This document shows, piece by piece, positions 11,736 to 23,113 of a stretch of 64,000 nucleotides of DNA (positions are counted from its first letter, which is position 1; each line of letters opens with the position of its first letter). Source of the DNA: Daucus carota subsp. sativus (lineage: Eukaryota; Streptophyta; Magnoliopsida; Apiales; Apiaceae); NCBI RefSeq assembly GCF_001625215.2, contig NC_030382.2:48263364-48327363 (forward strand). Reading direction: 5' to 3'. The notes under the pieces were generated by a model. The model worked only from the letters and a program-made list of their open reading frames with translations, ran no database searches and was not told the origin of the DNA. The position numbers and the translations under genes are program-made.

Positions 11736-12971
11736 TTAGTTAAATCTGGTCTCGAAACGCAATCCATTACATGCGTACACAATATTCACAGTACCTGTAA
11801 TAACTACCCAATCAGATTAATATTTCACTATATAAATTAAGTAACACTTCTATCAACATAATATGGCTATATTTTAGCTTGGACATATTATCGTTACAAC
11901 AGGTACAAGACTTAAAAACATATTTATATTTGATCATTGTTTTGGATAAATATATATTTATAACAGAGAGTATTTTTATGTACTCACGATTTCAATTATG
12001 AAATCAAAAATATGAAAATAATAAAAATAATTTTATTTAATTATTATTTAAAGACAAATCAAAAATATGTAGACGATGCGGACGTGTATATTTGGTCATT
12101 ATATCAATCACAAAACAAATAATATTTAGACAACAAAATTACAAAAAAATTTGTTGAATATTGTTACAATTATAAATAATTTTCTTAAACAAACATCTTT
12201 AGTTATGAATCATTTCATTCACAAATCTGGAATAATAGTCTGTGGGTAACTTTTATTTTGACTTGACGGTTATTAATTTTTAATTTAATTTGATAAAAAA
12301 ATAAAAATTATATAAGAAAAATAAAATATCAACTAAAATAATTCTATGATATATATGAAAATATAAGCTAAACTGGTGGACGCGTTCTGAGCGGACTTTT
12401 CTACTCGGTGTCTATAATTTTGAAAATGAACGTTTAAAGTTAGTTTAATTTGAGTAACGGCGGTTTGACTCATATTTTAAATTTTTTATAAAACATAGTT
12501 TTTAAATTTTTTTAATATAATTTTAATATATAAAGAATTATATAACAACTAATTTAAGAAGTAGATTATTAAATTATATTTCATATATATATATATATTA
12601 AAATATGTATCAAATAATAACATAAATTATTAAAAAATAAAATAAAAAGGACATAAAAGAATATTAATTTTAGAGCCGACGCGTTAAAACAAAATCCAAC
12701 TTAGAACTGTAGAAGGTCCTATTGTGCACTGAGCCGTGGTAAAAAGTCCAGAAGCAACTAGCAAGTAGCAAGTACTCCAATACACTGAACCTAAAGAAGA
12801 CAGATGGATATATGGATTATGGACCGCAAGTAGTCAGTTTTGAAATTGCTCCTCGACAATCGATTTGTGGTGATCGACTTTTCTCCTGTCATGATTTAAT
12901 TTTAGGATGTCAACTTAGAAGCCCGTCTTCTAATATTAAAGCCGGTATATTTAGCATCGAAAAATAATTTT

Positions 12972-13020
12972 AAATATTTTTGAAAGCTTTTTATCAAAAA
13001 AAAAAATATTTTTGAAAGCT
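12972..13020 (+). repeat. 17-bp direct repeat flanking a 15-nt poly(A) insert
   Basis: AAATATTTTTGAAAGCT is present at 12972-12988 and again at 13004-13020, identical. Between them lies TTTTATC followed by eight A. A target-site duplication with an A-tail is the mark of target-primed reverse transcription; here nearly the whole insert is tail. Confidence 0.65.
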
Positions 13021-15025
13021 AGCGAGATAACGTAATATCTTTAATGATTATTTTGAAGTTTATACCGGATTTAACAAAACTCCACACATATCCAACTTTA
13101 AATATAATTTATCTAACTTTCAAGTATATCACACTCTTAAATATTTTTTCTAATTCTGTTTTTTCCGGTTTTAACAATTATAATTCTATTTATTTTTATC
13201 TAAACATAACACAAAATTAGCATGCCATCCTATTTCAATACAAGAATATAAGATATTGTTAAAAACATAAATTTTTAATTTTTCGAAAATCAAAACATTT
13301 AGAGTGCAATTTATTATTTTTATAAATGCTTTGATTTTACATAACAGCGCATTTTAATGTCTGAAATGAGTGTATATATAAGTCTGATAAATCGTGCATG
13401 AAAATTTATACACAACTCGCTATATTTGTTGATTTATTAGAGATTCTAAGTTCCTAAATTCTATTATTATACTAAAAATTAACAAGATGATATAATAATA
13501 ATACTATAATATTTCTAAAATACAATCAACTAATCATAACTAACTTTATTATATCATAATATATTCAACAAATTTTATACAATCATATTATATAATTTTT
13601 AGCGAATAATATTTGAGATACCTACTAAATATTAAAGATTGCTTATTAAATTTAAAATTTATAAGGAATAAAAAATAAAATTTATTGTAATAAGATTAAA
13701 TTTCCAATTATACATGTGTTTTTTGTATATTATAACATACAATCAAGACCTAAAACTTTATTTTTATATTTATTGTAATAAAATGATTTTTGTAATCCAT
13801 AAAATACAGCAAAGTAGTAGCAATACTGATCATAAAAGGCATTATGTCAGATTGTAGTAAAAATATAAAGTTTTGACAAGGACTAAATTTATAAATATGA
13901 TAAATACTAAATAAATATATTTTGTGTGGGCGAAGAGATGAGGTGTCCCGTAAAAGTTTTAGTGGCTGACTGAACCAATCCACTATGTATACAAAATACA
14001 AATGGAAGGTGTCCACTTTATGCTTTTGCTGTGATTTGCCACGAGAAAGAGTTGGATTAAATAGTCAAACATTCATTTGAGGAGAGTGGTACAATAAGGC
14101 CTTGTCTTTTCTTATCCTCTCTATTCCTTCACGTGTCCGTTATTCCACTGGACTACACCTTTAATATGGACCATATTGATTAATTTGATTTTGAATCTCA
14201 TGAACAGGTCCATTAAGTGGTCCGCTAATTTATTTTGAATCTGCTGCTATGAAGCCTGTCAGGCTGCTGCCTTGTTCAATGGGCCAAATATGTCGATTCA
14301 GTCCAGTTTTATTTTCATCAAACTTTCTGAATTTTTTCGCAACTTGTTCTTTTCTCAAGTCTTATGATAAATATTGTTTTATAGTGTCTCCAGTAATGGC
14401 ATTGAAAATTTTAGGATTATCTTATCATATTAACTTAGTGATATATTTGCTTCAAGAAAAACTTACTGATATATTGAAACTTATAGTGTTAATTAATGAA
14501 ATTAGTTAATTTATGTTTTATTTAAACAACATTTACAGGCACCTAAGACTTTTGTTTTCTTTTCTCAAATTAAAGATGCAAAAGTCAAAACACCAAAAGT
14601 AGCAGAATGGTGAAATTATTAACACGAGCACTTTACTTCAGGAGAAAAAAAGAAGAATACGACTGTGGATATAAACTTTACTGTCTAATTTAGTTTAGTG
14701 GTGGAGCTGCGGTAGCTGATACGCCTCCAAATAGAATATTTTCAGTTTGGTATTTGTCCAAAATCCAAAAGTCTGGAGTTAGTGATATGAAGATACAAAC
14801 CAAAATTCTGTCTAATCCAAATTCCTTTATTAACATTTTTAATAAGCTTTTTTTAAATATATAAGAAAAGTAATGGAATAAAAATACCATTAAAAGAGAA
14901 AAAAGTGAGAAGTGATGGAACTTATTACCTATTTTTAATAAATTTACAAATTAAAAAAATTGTCAACAACAGGGGGAATATATGATATAATCATATAACC
15001 ATAAACCATCCCAATCCTAACGGCC

Positions 15026-15120
15026 CACGTGCTGCTAGTCTCGATGGTCGGGGCGGACAGAAATGACAATCAAAGATTCAAGATAAGAACGGACATCCTC
15101 TCATCGCCACCCTTCACGTG
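15026..15120. promoter_or_regulatory. Two CACGTG G-box words
   Basis: CACGTG occurs at 15026-15031 (in CCCACGTGCT) and 15115-15120 (in TTCACGTGTT), 89 bp apart in a locally GC-richer stretch, about 1.8 kb upstream of the DUF789 start codon. A third CACGTG is at 14130. Such palindromes bind bZIP and bHLH factors; use here is inference. Confidence 0.2.
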
Positions 15121-15189
15121 TTCGTAACAGGTGTCACTGAAACAAGAGCACCCCTGCTCAACTAAAAGCATTTATTTATATTAAAGATC

Positions 15190-15239
15190 ATGTTTAGAAT
15201 TAAGAATGTTTAAAAAAAAAAAATGTTTAGAATTAAGAA
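15190..15239 (+). repeat. 17-bp direct repeat flanking a 16-nt poly(A) insert
   Basis: ATGTTTAGAATTAAGAA is at 15190-15206 and 15223-15239, identical, with TGTTT plus eleven A between them. It has the same design as the repeat at 12972. Because the insert itself begins like the repeat, a slippage-type tandem duplication is a possible alternative. Confidence 0.55.
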
Positions 15240-16334
15240 ATTGGAGGGGAAGTTTCAATTTTGAGCCACATCATAAGTTTGGCTGTACGAATTATTTAAT
15301 ATTAATATGCGATAATCCGTTAAATACATCCCTAAATTTTCATTGTTTACTTCTAAAATCAAATCATTTCTGCAATCAGAATTAAAGTTATTCTCGTTTT
15401 ACAAGATGAAAATATCTTCTAAACGTAGTAAGAAAGAGTCGATGATCATCCATCTCTATATACGATTTATCATTTCTAATCGTATGAAATCGAAGTTAGA
15501 AAACAAATTCTCTCTGTGTTTAAAACATATTTAGATGCTTCGAATTTATAATATTTATTATTACCTGAAGTTTGTTTGATGAATTAATTTTATTTATATA
15601 TTTTTATTCACAAATTATTTTTAATAAATTTATTATTTATCATAAATTTTTAAATATACATGTCAAAAACTAAAATGGGTTACAAGAAAAAGATTACATA
15701 GTTTACAAAAAAAAAATATATATATATTGTCAAGTACATATATAAATTAAAAGATTTTGTTCTAAAAAAATAAAAAAAAGATTGCACAACTGTTGCAAGT
15801 TAAAATAAATTGAAGTTTATTTTAAGATTTTGTTCCCTTACACTTATTATTTTTTGGCAATAAGCAAGGGGTGGCAAAATTCCAAATATTTTTTTCAATT
15901 CTAATCATTTTTCTTGAGAAAAGGATTAAATTTAATTTGGTCGAATGTTTTACATCCAAAATTTATAAGCTCTTAATTAGGATTTCATCACGTGTATCTC
16001 GGACAAAATTTCATAATTTAAAAAAGTTTTCAGAAGATCAAATTTTTGAAAATCACACTTGACTATATAATTATAATTCTTTGCTGAAGAAATATAATTA
16101 TAATTATACCCTCAGCTCGGCCCTGGGCCACTGTTTGCGGAAATAAATGGATCAAAAGAATAGGTAAAATTATATATCACAATTAATAAATTTTAAGTAC
16201 ATATTAAAAAGCAATTACTTACAAAGTAGGTATTTCCTATAAAACTATTTCCAGTATCTCACCAACTCCTGTCACTAAAAAAATAAATAAATAATAATTA
16301 ACAAATCATCATCAGTCCATATAATTATATTATC

Positions 16335-16510
16335 GGTTTTTCTATGGTGTGCACATGGGCACACAATGGATACTAAATTCTATGAGTTTGGTGGATTTTT
16401 ATTGACCATTTAATTATAAATAAAGATGACCCTCTGCATTTACACCAAGTCTACCAATCAAAATCCACCAAACCTAGTGTATAATGTGTGGCCATGGGCA
16501 CACAAGAACC
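16335..16510. mobile_element. Palindromic MITE, about 176 bp
   Basis: The left arm (GGTGTGCACATGGGCACACA and onward to GTTTGGTGGATTTT) pairs with the right arm (AAAATCCACCAAAC and onward to GTGTGGCCATGGGCACACAA). It ends about 45 bp before the putative TATA box of the DUF789 gene, so it forms part of that promoter. A diverged relative lies near 63640-63835. Confidence 0.65.
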
Positions 16511-16554
16511 TTATATTATTTCAGTTAAGTTTTGACTAGAGAATACCAAATCCC

Positions 16555-16561
16555 TATATAA
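16555..16561 (+). promoter_or_regulatory. Putative TATA box of the DUF789 gene
   Basis: TATATAA in the context CCCTATATAACCC lies 316 bp upstream of the ATG, which would give a leader of about 280 nt. That leader has many short upstream open frames. There is no transcript support. Confidence 0.45.
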
Positions 16562-16876
16562 CCCAAAATCAAACGGGCATACATAACAACTATACGTACA
16601 AATTCACACAAAAGCTTTTGTATTCTCGTTTGATCCGGTCCAACTCCAACATTTGTTAGGGTTTATTAAGATTCATCACAGACTCAATTCAATTCCTCCA
16701 CATTCAATCCTCTTTTCCACAATCGATACATACAACCTATACACACACCGATCTATCATCGTCCTTGACTTTTTACTATTTCAAATCTCAATCACATATA
16801 TAATTAATTTGAAAAAAACAAACACATATTCAACTTTTGTGTGTCTATATTTGTGTCTATAGCTAGGGTTTATAGG

Positions 16877-19800
16877 ATGTTAGGCGCTGGATTGCAGTTT
16901 GGGCGGAGCCGTGGAGAAGATCGATTCTATAATCCGGCGAAAGCGCGGTCGTCTCGGAGAGGTCAATTGAATCAGGATCATCTCAGGAGAGCTCTTAGTG
17001 ATGTTACTGCTAGTCAATCTAAAGCTGCGGCGTTGCAGAGAGACCCGGAGATTAGAAAGGCGGCACCTTTACCGCCGCCGCCGCCGGTGATTCAGCCGGT
17101 GTCGTCGCCGTTGTGCAATTTAGAGCGGTTTTTAGAGTCGGTTATTCCTTCTGTTCCGGTTCAGTATCCATCTAAGGTATTAAGGGATTAATTAGAATAT
17201 TTATATGTGTGTTCTGTGTTTTGAAGTGAATTTGTCTTGTTTTAAGTGTAAAAATTGGAATTTTTCTGTTGATTTTTGTGTTTTTAGGGTTAATATTGTG
17301 TTTTGTGTAGTGATGTTTATGTCCTTATTGTCAAGATTGTATTTTGTGGAGTGATGTTTATGTTTTGAAGTATAATAATTGTATTTTGTACAGATTGTGG
17401 ATGTGAGGTGATTGATTTGTGTTTAAATATGCAGAGAAATGCAAAGTTACGAAGGAGTTGTGCAGGGGAAGCACTGCCATATTTCTTGCTTAGTGATTTG
17501 TGGGAGTCTTTTAAGGAGTGGAGTGCTTATGGTGCTGGTGTTCCTTTGTTACTTAATGATACTGAGTCGGTGGTTCAGTATTATGTTCCGTATTTATCCG
17601 GGATGCAGTTGTATGTTGATCGATCAAAGCCTACAGCGAGTGCAAGGTACTTATGCTTGTGATTGTACTTTGATGTTTATCATGTTTTGTTATTGGCTTT
17701 TGATGATCATGATTGCAACTCCATGTCTTTGTGTATTGTAATGTTATTGCCTAATAGGAACCATGACTGTTTTGATGTTTTGTTTTTGGCTTTTGATGGT
17801 CATGATAGCAGCTTCTTGTCTTCATTGTAATAGAATGTTATTGTCTAAAGGGAACTATACCTGGGTGCTTGATAATAATATGTTGTGTTAAATAATAGCC
17901 TATTTTTTTGTAGTATTTGAAGAATGATGTGAAATAACAGACTCATATATGGAATTTACTACAAAACTAGAATATATTTAGTTAGGCAACATCTATATTT
18001 TTATAGCGAGCAGGCGAGCAGTTAGAAATCTAATGGATCAAGTCATCTTATATTGTTTGTATTGCTAATACCGAGCTTTCATTATGTTGAGGCATCACTT
18101 GTGTTTGTATACTGAAGGGCAATCTTATATGCAGTATTGTCTGAACCCCACATATGTGCGCACAAACATGCATACTTGTAATGTGTTCTTATATTTCACA
18201 TGCAGCAAATTCTAGTTTCGATACAGACATTAAAATCTGACCTTTTATATGGGCTCCCGGGTAATGTGCATTTACACATTTGGATGTCTTGCTTTGCTTC
18301 TGCGGTATGCATGCAACATTCTTGTTGGCACTCAAATGTCTTGCTTTGATCTGTTGTACGTTCAACTTTTCTATTTCTCAAACCGTCTTGACAATATAGA
18401 ACCATTTTTTCTCTTCTATTGCACGTGTGCCACTTTTTTGTTTTTTAAATTCTCTTTGGAAACTCATGTAGGACTGTTATTATTTTCCAGTGTGAAGATC
18501 AGTACAAGAGCTTTAATGTTATCTATCTTTTCATAATCTTAGTGCATACTCTGCTCCATACACAGTGCATGTTGCTATGATTGCTCCACATTTCTCGGTT
18601 AATGTTATTAATTTGCTATATGATTGAATTATTAGCAGACTAAAAATTTCTCATGTCTCATTAGTAGTTGTATTTGAAAGCCTAGTTTAATTTACTGCTA
18701 CTATTTATTGGAAAATTCAAAATATATGTATTTGATTGACATTAAATACCAGTATTGAGCAAAGCATTTGGATGCTGCATTGACCACATTTATATAAATT
18801 TCAAATATGTTACTCTACTTGATGCATTATGTATATGTGTACTTGAATGTTAGCTTGGCACCCTACGTTTTCACCTCAAAACATCGAGATAGATAATATT
18901 TTTTCTCGAGCTCACCTTCCCCATTTGCTTTGTATATCAATGATTTAAGGTGTTGTATGTTATAGAATCAAAGCTCAATTTGCAACTAGATTTTACAATA
19001 TTACTAGTAAAAACTTCCTAAGCTTGCAAGTCTGAATTTTCTTTGGTGGAACAGGCGGCCAGGTGTGGACAGTGACATGGAGTTTCTGGATTCTAGTAGT
19101 GATGGGAGCAGTGATTATGAACATGATAGAAATTGCAGGGGATACTTAAGGGAACAGCGGAGTTATAACCATCCAACAGGCGAGGTACTTCCAAGAGTGG
19201 AGCGCTTGTCGCTGCGTGACCAAAACATTCCTCTCCAAGACGATTTTTCTAGTGACGAGGGTGAATCTGGCAAAGCTCAGGATTACTTGTTATTTGAGTA
19301 TCTTGAACGGGATCCACCTTTCGGTAGGGAACCTTTAGCAAACAAGGTGAGTGCACTGCTCCATTTTGTTTCAAGTACATCTAATTCTTCTATACCTCAG
19401 TGTTTCGTTTGCATGGGTGTTAATGTGTATTTTTCCTTCCTAATTATAGGTACTTGATCTTGCTCTTCGGTTCCCTGAACTGAAATCTTTAAGGAGCTGC
19501 GATTTGCGACCTTCCAGCTGGATATCTGTTGCTTGGTACGACTTTTAATTTGCATTTCTTTAGAACAAGCATGTCTTTACACGTTGCTTAATGTTGTTTA
19601 AAAATTACAGGTATCCAATATATAGGATTCCGATGGGACCAACATTAAAGGATCTGGATGCTTGCTTCCTGACATTTCATCCTCTTTCTACCTCCATGGC
19701 AGGTAATTGGATCTTTTTGTGATATTGCCTTGCGTATGTGAACCAGCTATCTTTATAATTGTTTCTTTGTCTCTTATTATGTTGTATGAAGTCAGATCCT

Positions 19801-20726
19801 TGGGGTTTGTTTTCAGCCTCATACAGTTTGTTCTTGAATTCTGCATCCTTTTTTGTGGTTTTGTTCTAGTTGGCACTTTTGGAACCAGTTATGGTGACGC
19901 CAATATCTGTTCTGGCTGGTATCTTTGTATACCTTTTGTCTTAGAGAAACATTGTCATTTACCATCATTTCCTCCTGCCTGGCCTGCCTGGCCATCTCCA
20001 TGTAAATTTTTTTTTGGGGGGGGGGGGGGGGGGGTACCTGAGACAGCTTTTATGGGACAACTTTAAGCCATGGGTTTAAAGTAATTTTTTATAAGCTGAA
20101 ATATTTCTGTTTGTGTAATAAGTTAGAAAGCAACATGTAGTTAGAAAAATGGCTTAAGGTAGGAGTTGATAGAAGGTACTTTTTTGAACAACTTTTTACT
20201 CATGTTTTATGATTCTAAATGACTAAAGTGGACAATCTATCAGATTTATTTATTTTTATGCATTTTTAATGAATCACAAGTCACCATAATATAAAATTAC
20301 TCAAACAGATTGTAACTTGAAACTTTCACTTCTAACTTAACACATCAAGTCACTTTAAGTCGCAATTAATTATTTTAAGTTCATCCATATGGGCCCAATT
20401 GTGATTTACATGTTTTGAGCATTGTGGATCAGAGTTGGGTCACCTGCATATATAATTGTATGTTTAGATTTGTCTTTAATATTGCATTCTAACATCCTGC
20501 AGATCTTCCTAGTAGTGTGCCTGCTCCAGTTGTTACAGATGCGAGTGAGATTGATTGTGCGCCTAGGATGTCATTGCCTGTTTTTGGTTTTGCGTCATAC
20601 AAGTTCAAATTGTCGCTATGGACAGAGAATGGTCAATTAGTAAGTTCACTCTTGCAGGCTGCTGAAGAGTGGCTGACTTTGCGGAAGGTCTATCATCCTG
20701 ATTTTCGCTTCTTCTGCCGTAGATGA
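16877..20726 (+). CDS. DUF789 family protein
   Basis: Six exons give 401 residues: 16877-17176, 17435-17646, 19055-19346, 19450-19535, 19611-19702, 20503-20726. The N-terminus is [18 protein letters not shown] with a proline run (about residues 64-70), then [17 protein letters not shown] and the conserved block [20 protein letters not shown], a serine/aspartate-rich acidic stretch (around 175-190 and 225-240), a [19 protein letters not shown] block, [19 protein letters not shown], and the ending [13 protein letters not shown]. This order is that of the plant DUF789 family, close to the Arabidopsis protein I recall as At2g01260. The molecular function of the family is unknown. No signal peptide or membrane helix is seen, so a cytosolic or nuclear protein is expected. 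Intron 2 contains a tandem duplication and intron 5 a run of 19 G. Confidence 0.92.
17668..17863. repeat. Diverged tandem duplication of about 100 bp in DUF789 intron 2
   Basis: The unit at 17668-17769 (TTTGATGTTT, then GGCTTTTGATGATCATGAT, then GTAATGTTATTGCCTAA) is followed by a second copy at 17770-17863 with the same word order. Both are intronic and non-coding. Confidence 0.55.
20007..20034 (+). repeat. Homopolymer block T9 G19 in DUF789 intron 5
   Basis: Nine T are followed by nineteen G. It lies deep in an intron. The run length is likely variable between individuals, and it is long enough to form a G-quadruplex in RNA or DNA. Confidence 0.85.
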
Positions 20727-22101
20727 TAATCGGAGATGTCTTCTGTAAGCTTTCTGTCAATGAAAAAAATGCAAGATTATTAGTTCGATGAAGTGAAGAT
20801 TTGAAAAAAAAAATGTAAAACTATGCTGATGAAGAAAAGTTGAGCACATGACGGAGTCTACAGTCAATGGCAGAATAAAAAGTAGACTACAAATTATATA
20901 GTGTAGACGCAGAAGGTGGAACCAAATCCCCTAGCCGATCTCTGCTTGCTAGTGAGTAGAGAATGTTTGATCTTAGTTTATATCTTTTTTCTCGGTGTTA
21001 GAACAGGCTTATTTTTTCTGTCCTGATGTTATAACTTAAAAGTGTAATGTTTATTAGCTATTGAGGGGATTTTGATAGGTATAATAGATTCGGAAGCAGC
21101 AGGTGGTGTATTTTAATGTTTCCTGGACTAAATTCATCAGTGTTAAAAAAACAAAAAAAAAAAGAAAAAGAAAAGTTTAGATATACTTGTGCCTTGCATT
21201 ATCATCTATACCTTGTTACTTTATTATTATGAGTTGAAGTCAGGAGTATTAGAAATTTAGAATACGAGTTCTTTTCTTCTCTTAGAGTAATTTTATTTTG
21301 TTTGGCAGTATACTAGAAAATTTTGAGTAGATTTGTTAAGAATATGCAATATAAATAGAAGCACAGGGTCTTATAATTTTGTTTTGATGATATTTCGAAT
21401 CTGAATTTAACAAAAAAAGGAGATTTGGAGACGCGCGCTTCTCAGATGTCTAATGAATCTCAGCTACATGAAATTCTTGTGTGGTTTCTGTAACATATAA
21501 TATAATAAACGAGTAATCGGCACTGCACTTTGCCATCCTTATTTGGTCGTATTCTCTATTTGAAGTGAAATTATGTTTTTTTACATGTCAAACCTTTAAG
21601 TTTTGAAATTATTTTTTTTGACTCAATTCCGTCTACATTAACTGTTATCTTTAACATGAAAAGAGATAGAAACATGGAGGATTTATTTGAATTTGTATTA
21701 CATCTTTAAATAATTAATAGCAATCTGGAAGAAATTTGGTTAAAAAGATGGAAGATAATATGAATTTAAAATTTAGAGGTGTGCATAATATGATAAGAAT
21801 CATAATTTGAGACTAAATCCAAAAAATGTCCAAAATAAGGGATATAAAGTACTGATTACTCGTAATAAACAATAACGTTCACATCTTTTATACTGGTGCA
21901 AAATCGCCTGTACTCGTAATAACCAGTCATTTTAAGCAACAAGCAGCATTTCTATTTCGGGTCTATCCAACCAAATTCACATGTTAGATTGCACAATATT
22001 CCCAAAACACCCCACTCTTCTCGCCTGCCCATATATTCAGACAAATTGCATGCTCCAAAATCTAATAAAGGCCATCTGAAATCACGGTGGCAGCCGTGGC
22101 T
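20727..22101. other. Space between DUF789 gene and S1-type gene
   Basis: The first few hundred bases are the DUF789 3' region, with an AATAAA word at 20874-20879. The rest is AT-rich and holds the short promoter of the S1-type gene. No mobile element was recognised. Confidence 0.55.
22031..22037 (+). promoter_or_regulatory. Putative TATA box of the S1-type gene
   Basis: ATATATT in CCCATATATTCAG lies about 65 bp before the ATG, which leaves room for a leader of about 35 nt. It rests on position and sequence only. Confidence 0.35.
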
Positions 22102-22593
22102 ATGGCTTCCAACAACAAAGCAAGCATCAAAACCGCCCTCGTCGCCGCAACCCTGGTGCTATTACTGGCCACACCATCGCATGCAGAGACTCTGTCCTTG
22201 TTCGACAGGTGGGCATCCAGAATCAGCAGGAGCTTGTTCCCCAGGGTAGAGGTGACTCTGTTCAATGAATCAGAGGACAAGGTGCTCTACATGTGTAGCT
22301 TTGGCAGCGAAGACGAAAGATCATTGCAGGTGCTCGAGGGAGGGCAGCAATACAGCTGGAGCTTCACACAATTTGGATTCCCTTTGCATTGGTGTTATTT
22401 GTATGTGGATGAGAAAAGGCATGGTTTCTTTTGGGCGTATGGTGTGAGATCAAGGTGCATCAAGTGCTTTTGGAAAGTGGGAAAGTACCCTTTTCTGTAC
22501 AGGAGTGATCGGAATAGATGGGAACGCCAGCAGTTATTTCCGCCGCAGAATCTTAAATTTAATCTCACTCTGCCCGGTGGAGCTAGTTCTTGA
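22102..22593 (+). CDS. SPH: Secreted S1-type self-incompatibility protein homologue (SPH)
   Basis: A single exon encodes 163 residues, as is usual for this family. I chose ATG at 22102, which starts a clear signal peptide: a basic N-terminus, the hydrophobic run ALVAATLVLLLA and a TPSHA cleavage site at about residue 28. The mature protein has the family's beta-sandwich pattern: VEVTLFNESEDKVLYMCSFG, QQYSWSFTQFGFPLHWCYLY and FFWAYGVRSRCIKCFWKVGK. Cysteines are at 65, 98, 119 and 122, fitting the four conserved ones that pair in disulfides. In poppy, the S1 family member triggers pollen rejection; most homologues elsewhere are small secreted proteins of unknown role, so no incompatibility function is claimed. 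The gene is complete and shows no break. Confidence 0.88.
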   Translation: MASNNKASIKTALVAATLVLLLATPSHAETLSLFDRWASRISRSLFPRVEVTLFNESEDKVLYMCSFGSEDERSLQVLEGGQQYSWSFTQFGFPLHWCYLYVDEKRHGFFWAYGVRSRCIKCFWKVGKYPFLYRSDRNRWERQQLFPPQNLKFNLTLPGGASS

Positions 22594-23113
22594 ATCAAGA
22601 TAGAGAGAATGTAGCCATGGAGATGCATTCAAGGAGAGATGATGGAGACCTTATTTTTATTATGATGTCGATGGTTTTTTTTTTTTTTTTGCAATTGTGA
22701 ATCATTTGTAATACATTTGCACACTTTTTTTTTTCTTCGTGAAATTATTGATTTCAGGATATTGTAACTTGTGATCTTGGGCCCTTTGGCAAATTCTGGT
22801 TTTTTGCAGTACAAGTATAATCTTGTCTAAATGAATTTTTCATGCATGCTCTCTGTCTTAAATTTTGATTCTTTAGTTTTGTAGTGAATACTGGTTGCAT
22901 AAATGATGATAAAGAATTACAACTTACAAATCTTGGAAGCCATGCTAAAGTCATTCTTTTCTTGACCCTTGTATTCAGCTAACAGTTATCTTGGTTAATA
23001 ATCTTAACAAAAGTGAAAACTCCACCTATTATATAAACTTGACATAGTGCATGAGACCATGATAGATACTCACATACATATTACCAATTGTCATCATCAA
23101 TTTCATATTAGCA
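22594..23113. other. Space between S1-type and reticulon genes
   Basis: It holds the 3' region of the S1-type gene with two T-rich runs near 22675-22691 and 22727-22735, and the reticulon promoter. Nothing else was recognised. Confidence 0.6.
23030..23036 (+). promoter_or_regulatory. Putative TATA box of the reticulon gene
   Basis: TATATAA in TATTATATAAACTT lies 78 bp before the reticulon ATG, an ordinary distance for a plant core promoter with a leader of about 45 nt. Confidence 0.55.

Larger units (their letters stand above)
11240..16876. other. Long AT-rich intergenic region
   Basis: No exon could be supported in 5.6 kb. It contains the LRK10-like promoter on the left (a CCAAT word read on the minus strand at 11359-11363), a SINE-like sequence near 11650, two tiny poly(A) insertions, a palindromic MITE at 16335 and the DUF789 promoter and leader on the right. 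The remaining sequence is AT-rich without recognised structure. Confidence 0.6.

Noticed and set aside
14249..14509. An 86-codon frame in the large intergenic region
   Set aside because: Hydrophobic AT-driven composition, no motif, no promoter or splice context.
22087..22101. Earlier start of the S1-type protein
   Set aside because: That codon is GTG; ATG at 22102 gives a standard signal peptide.
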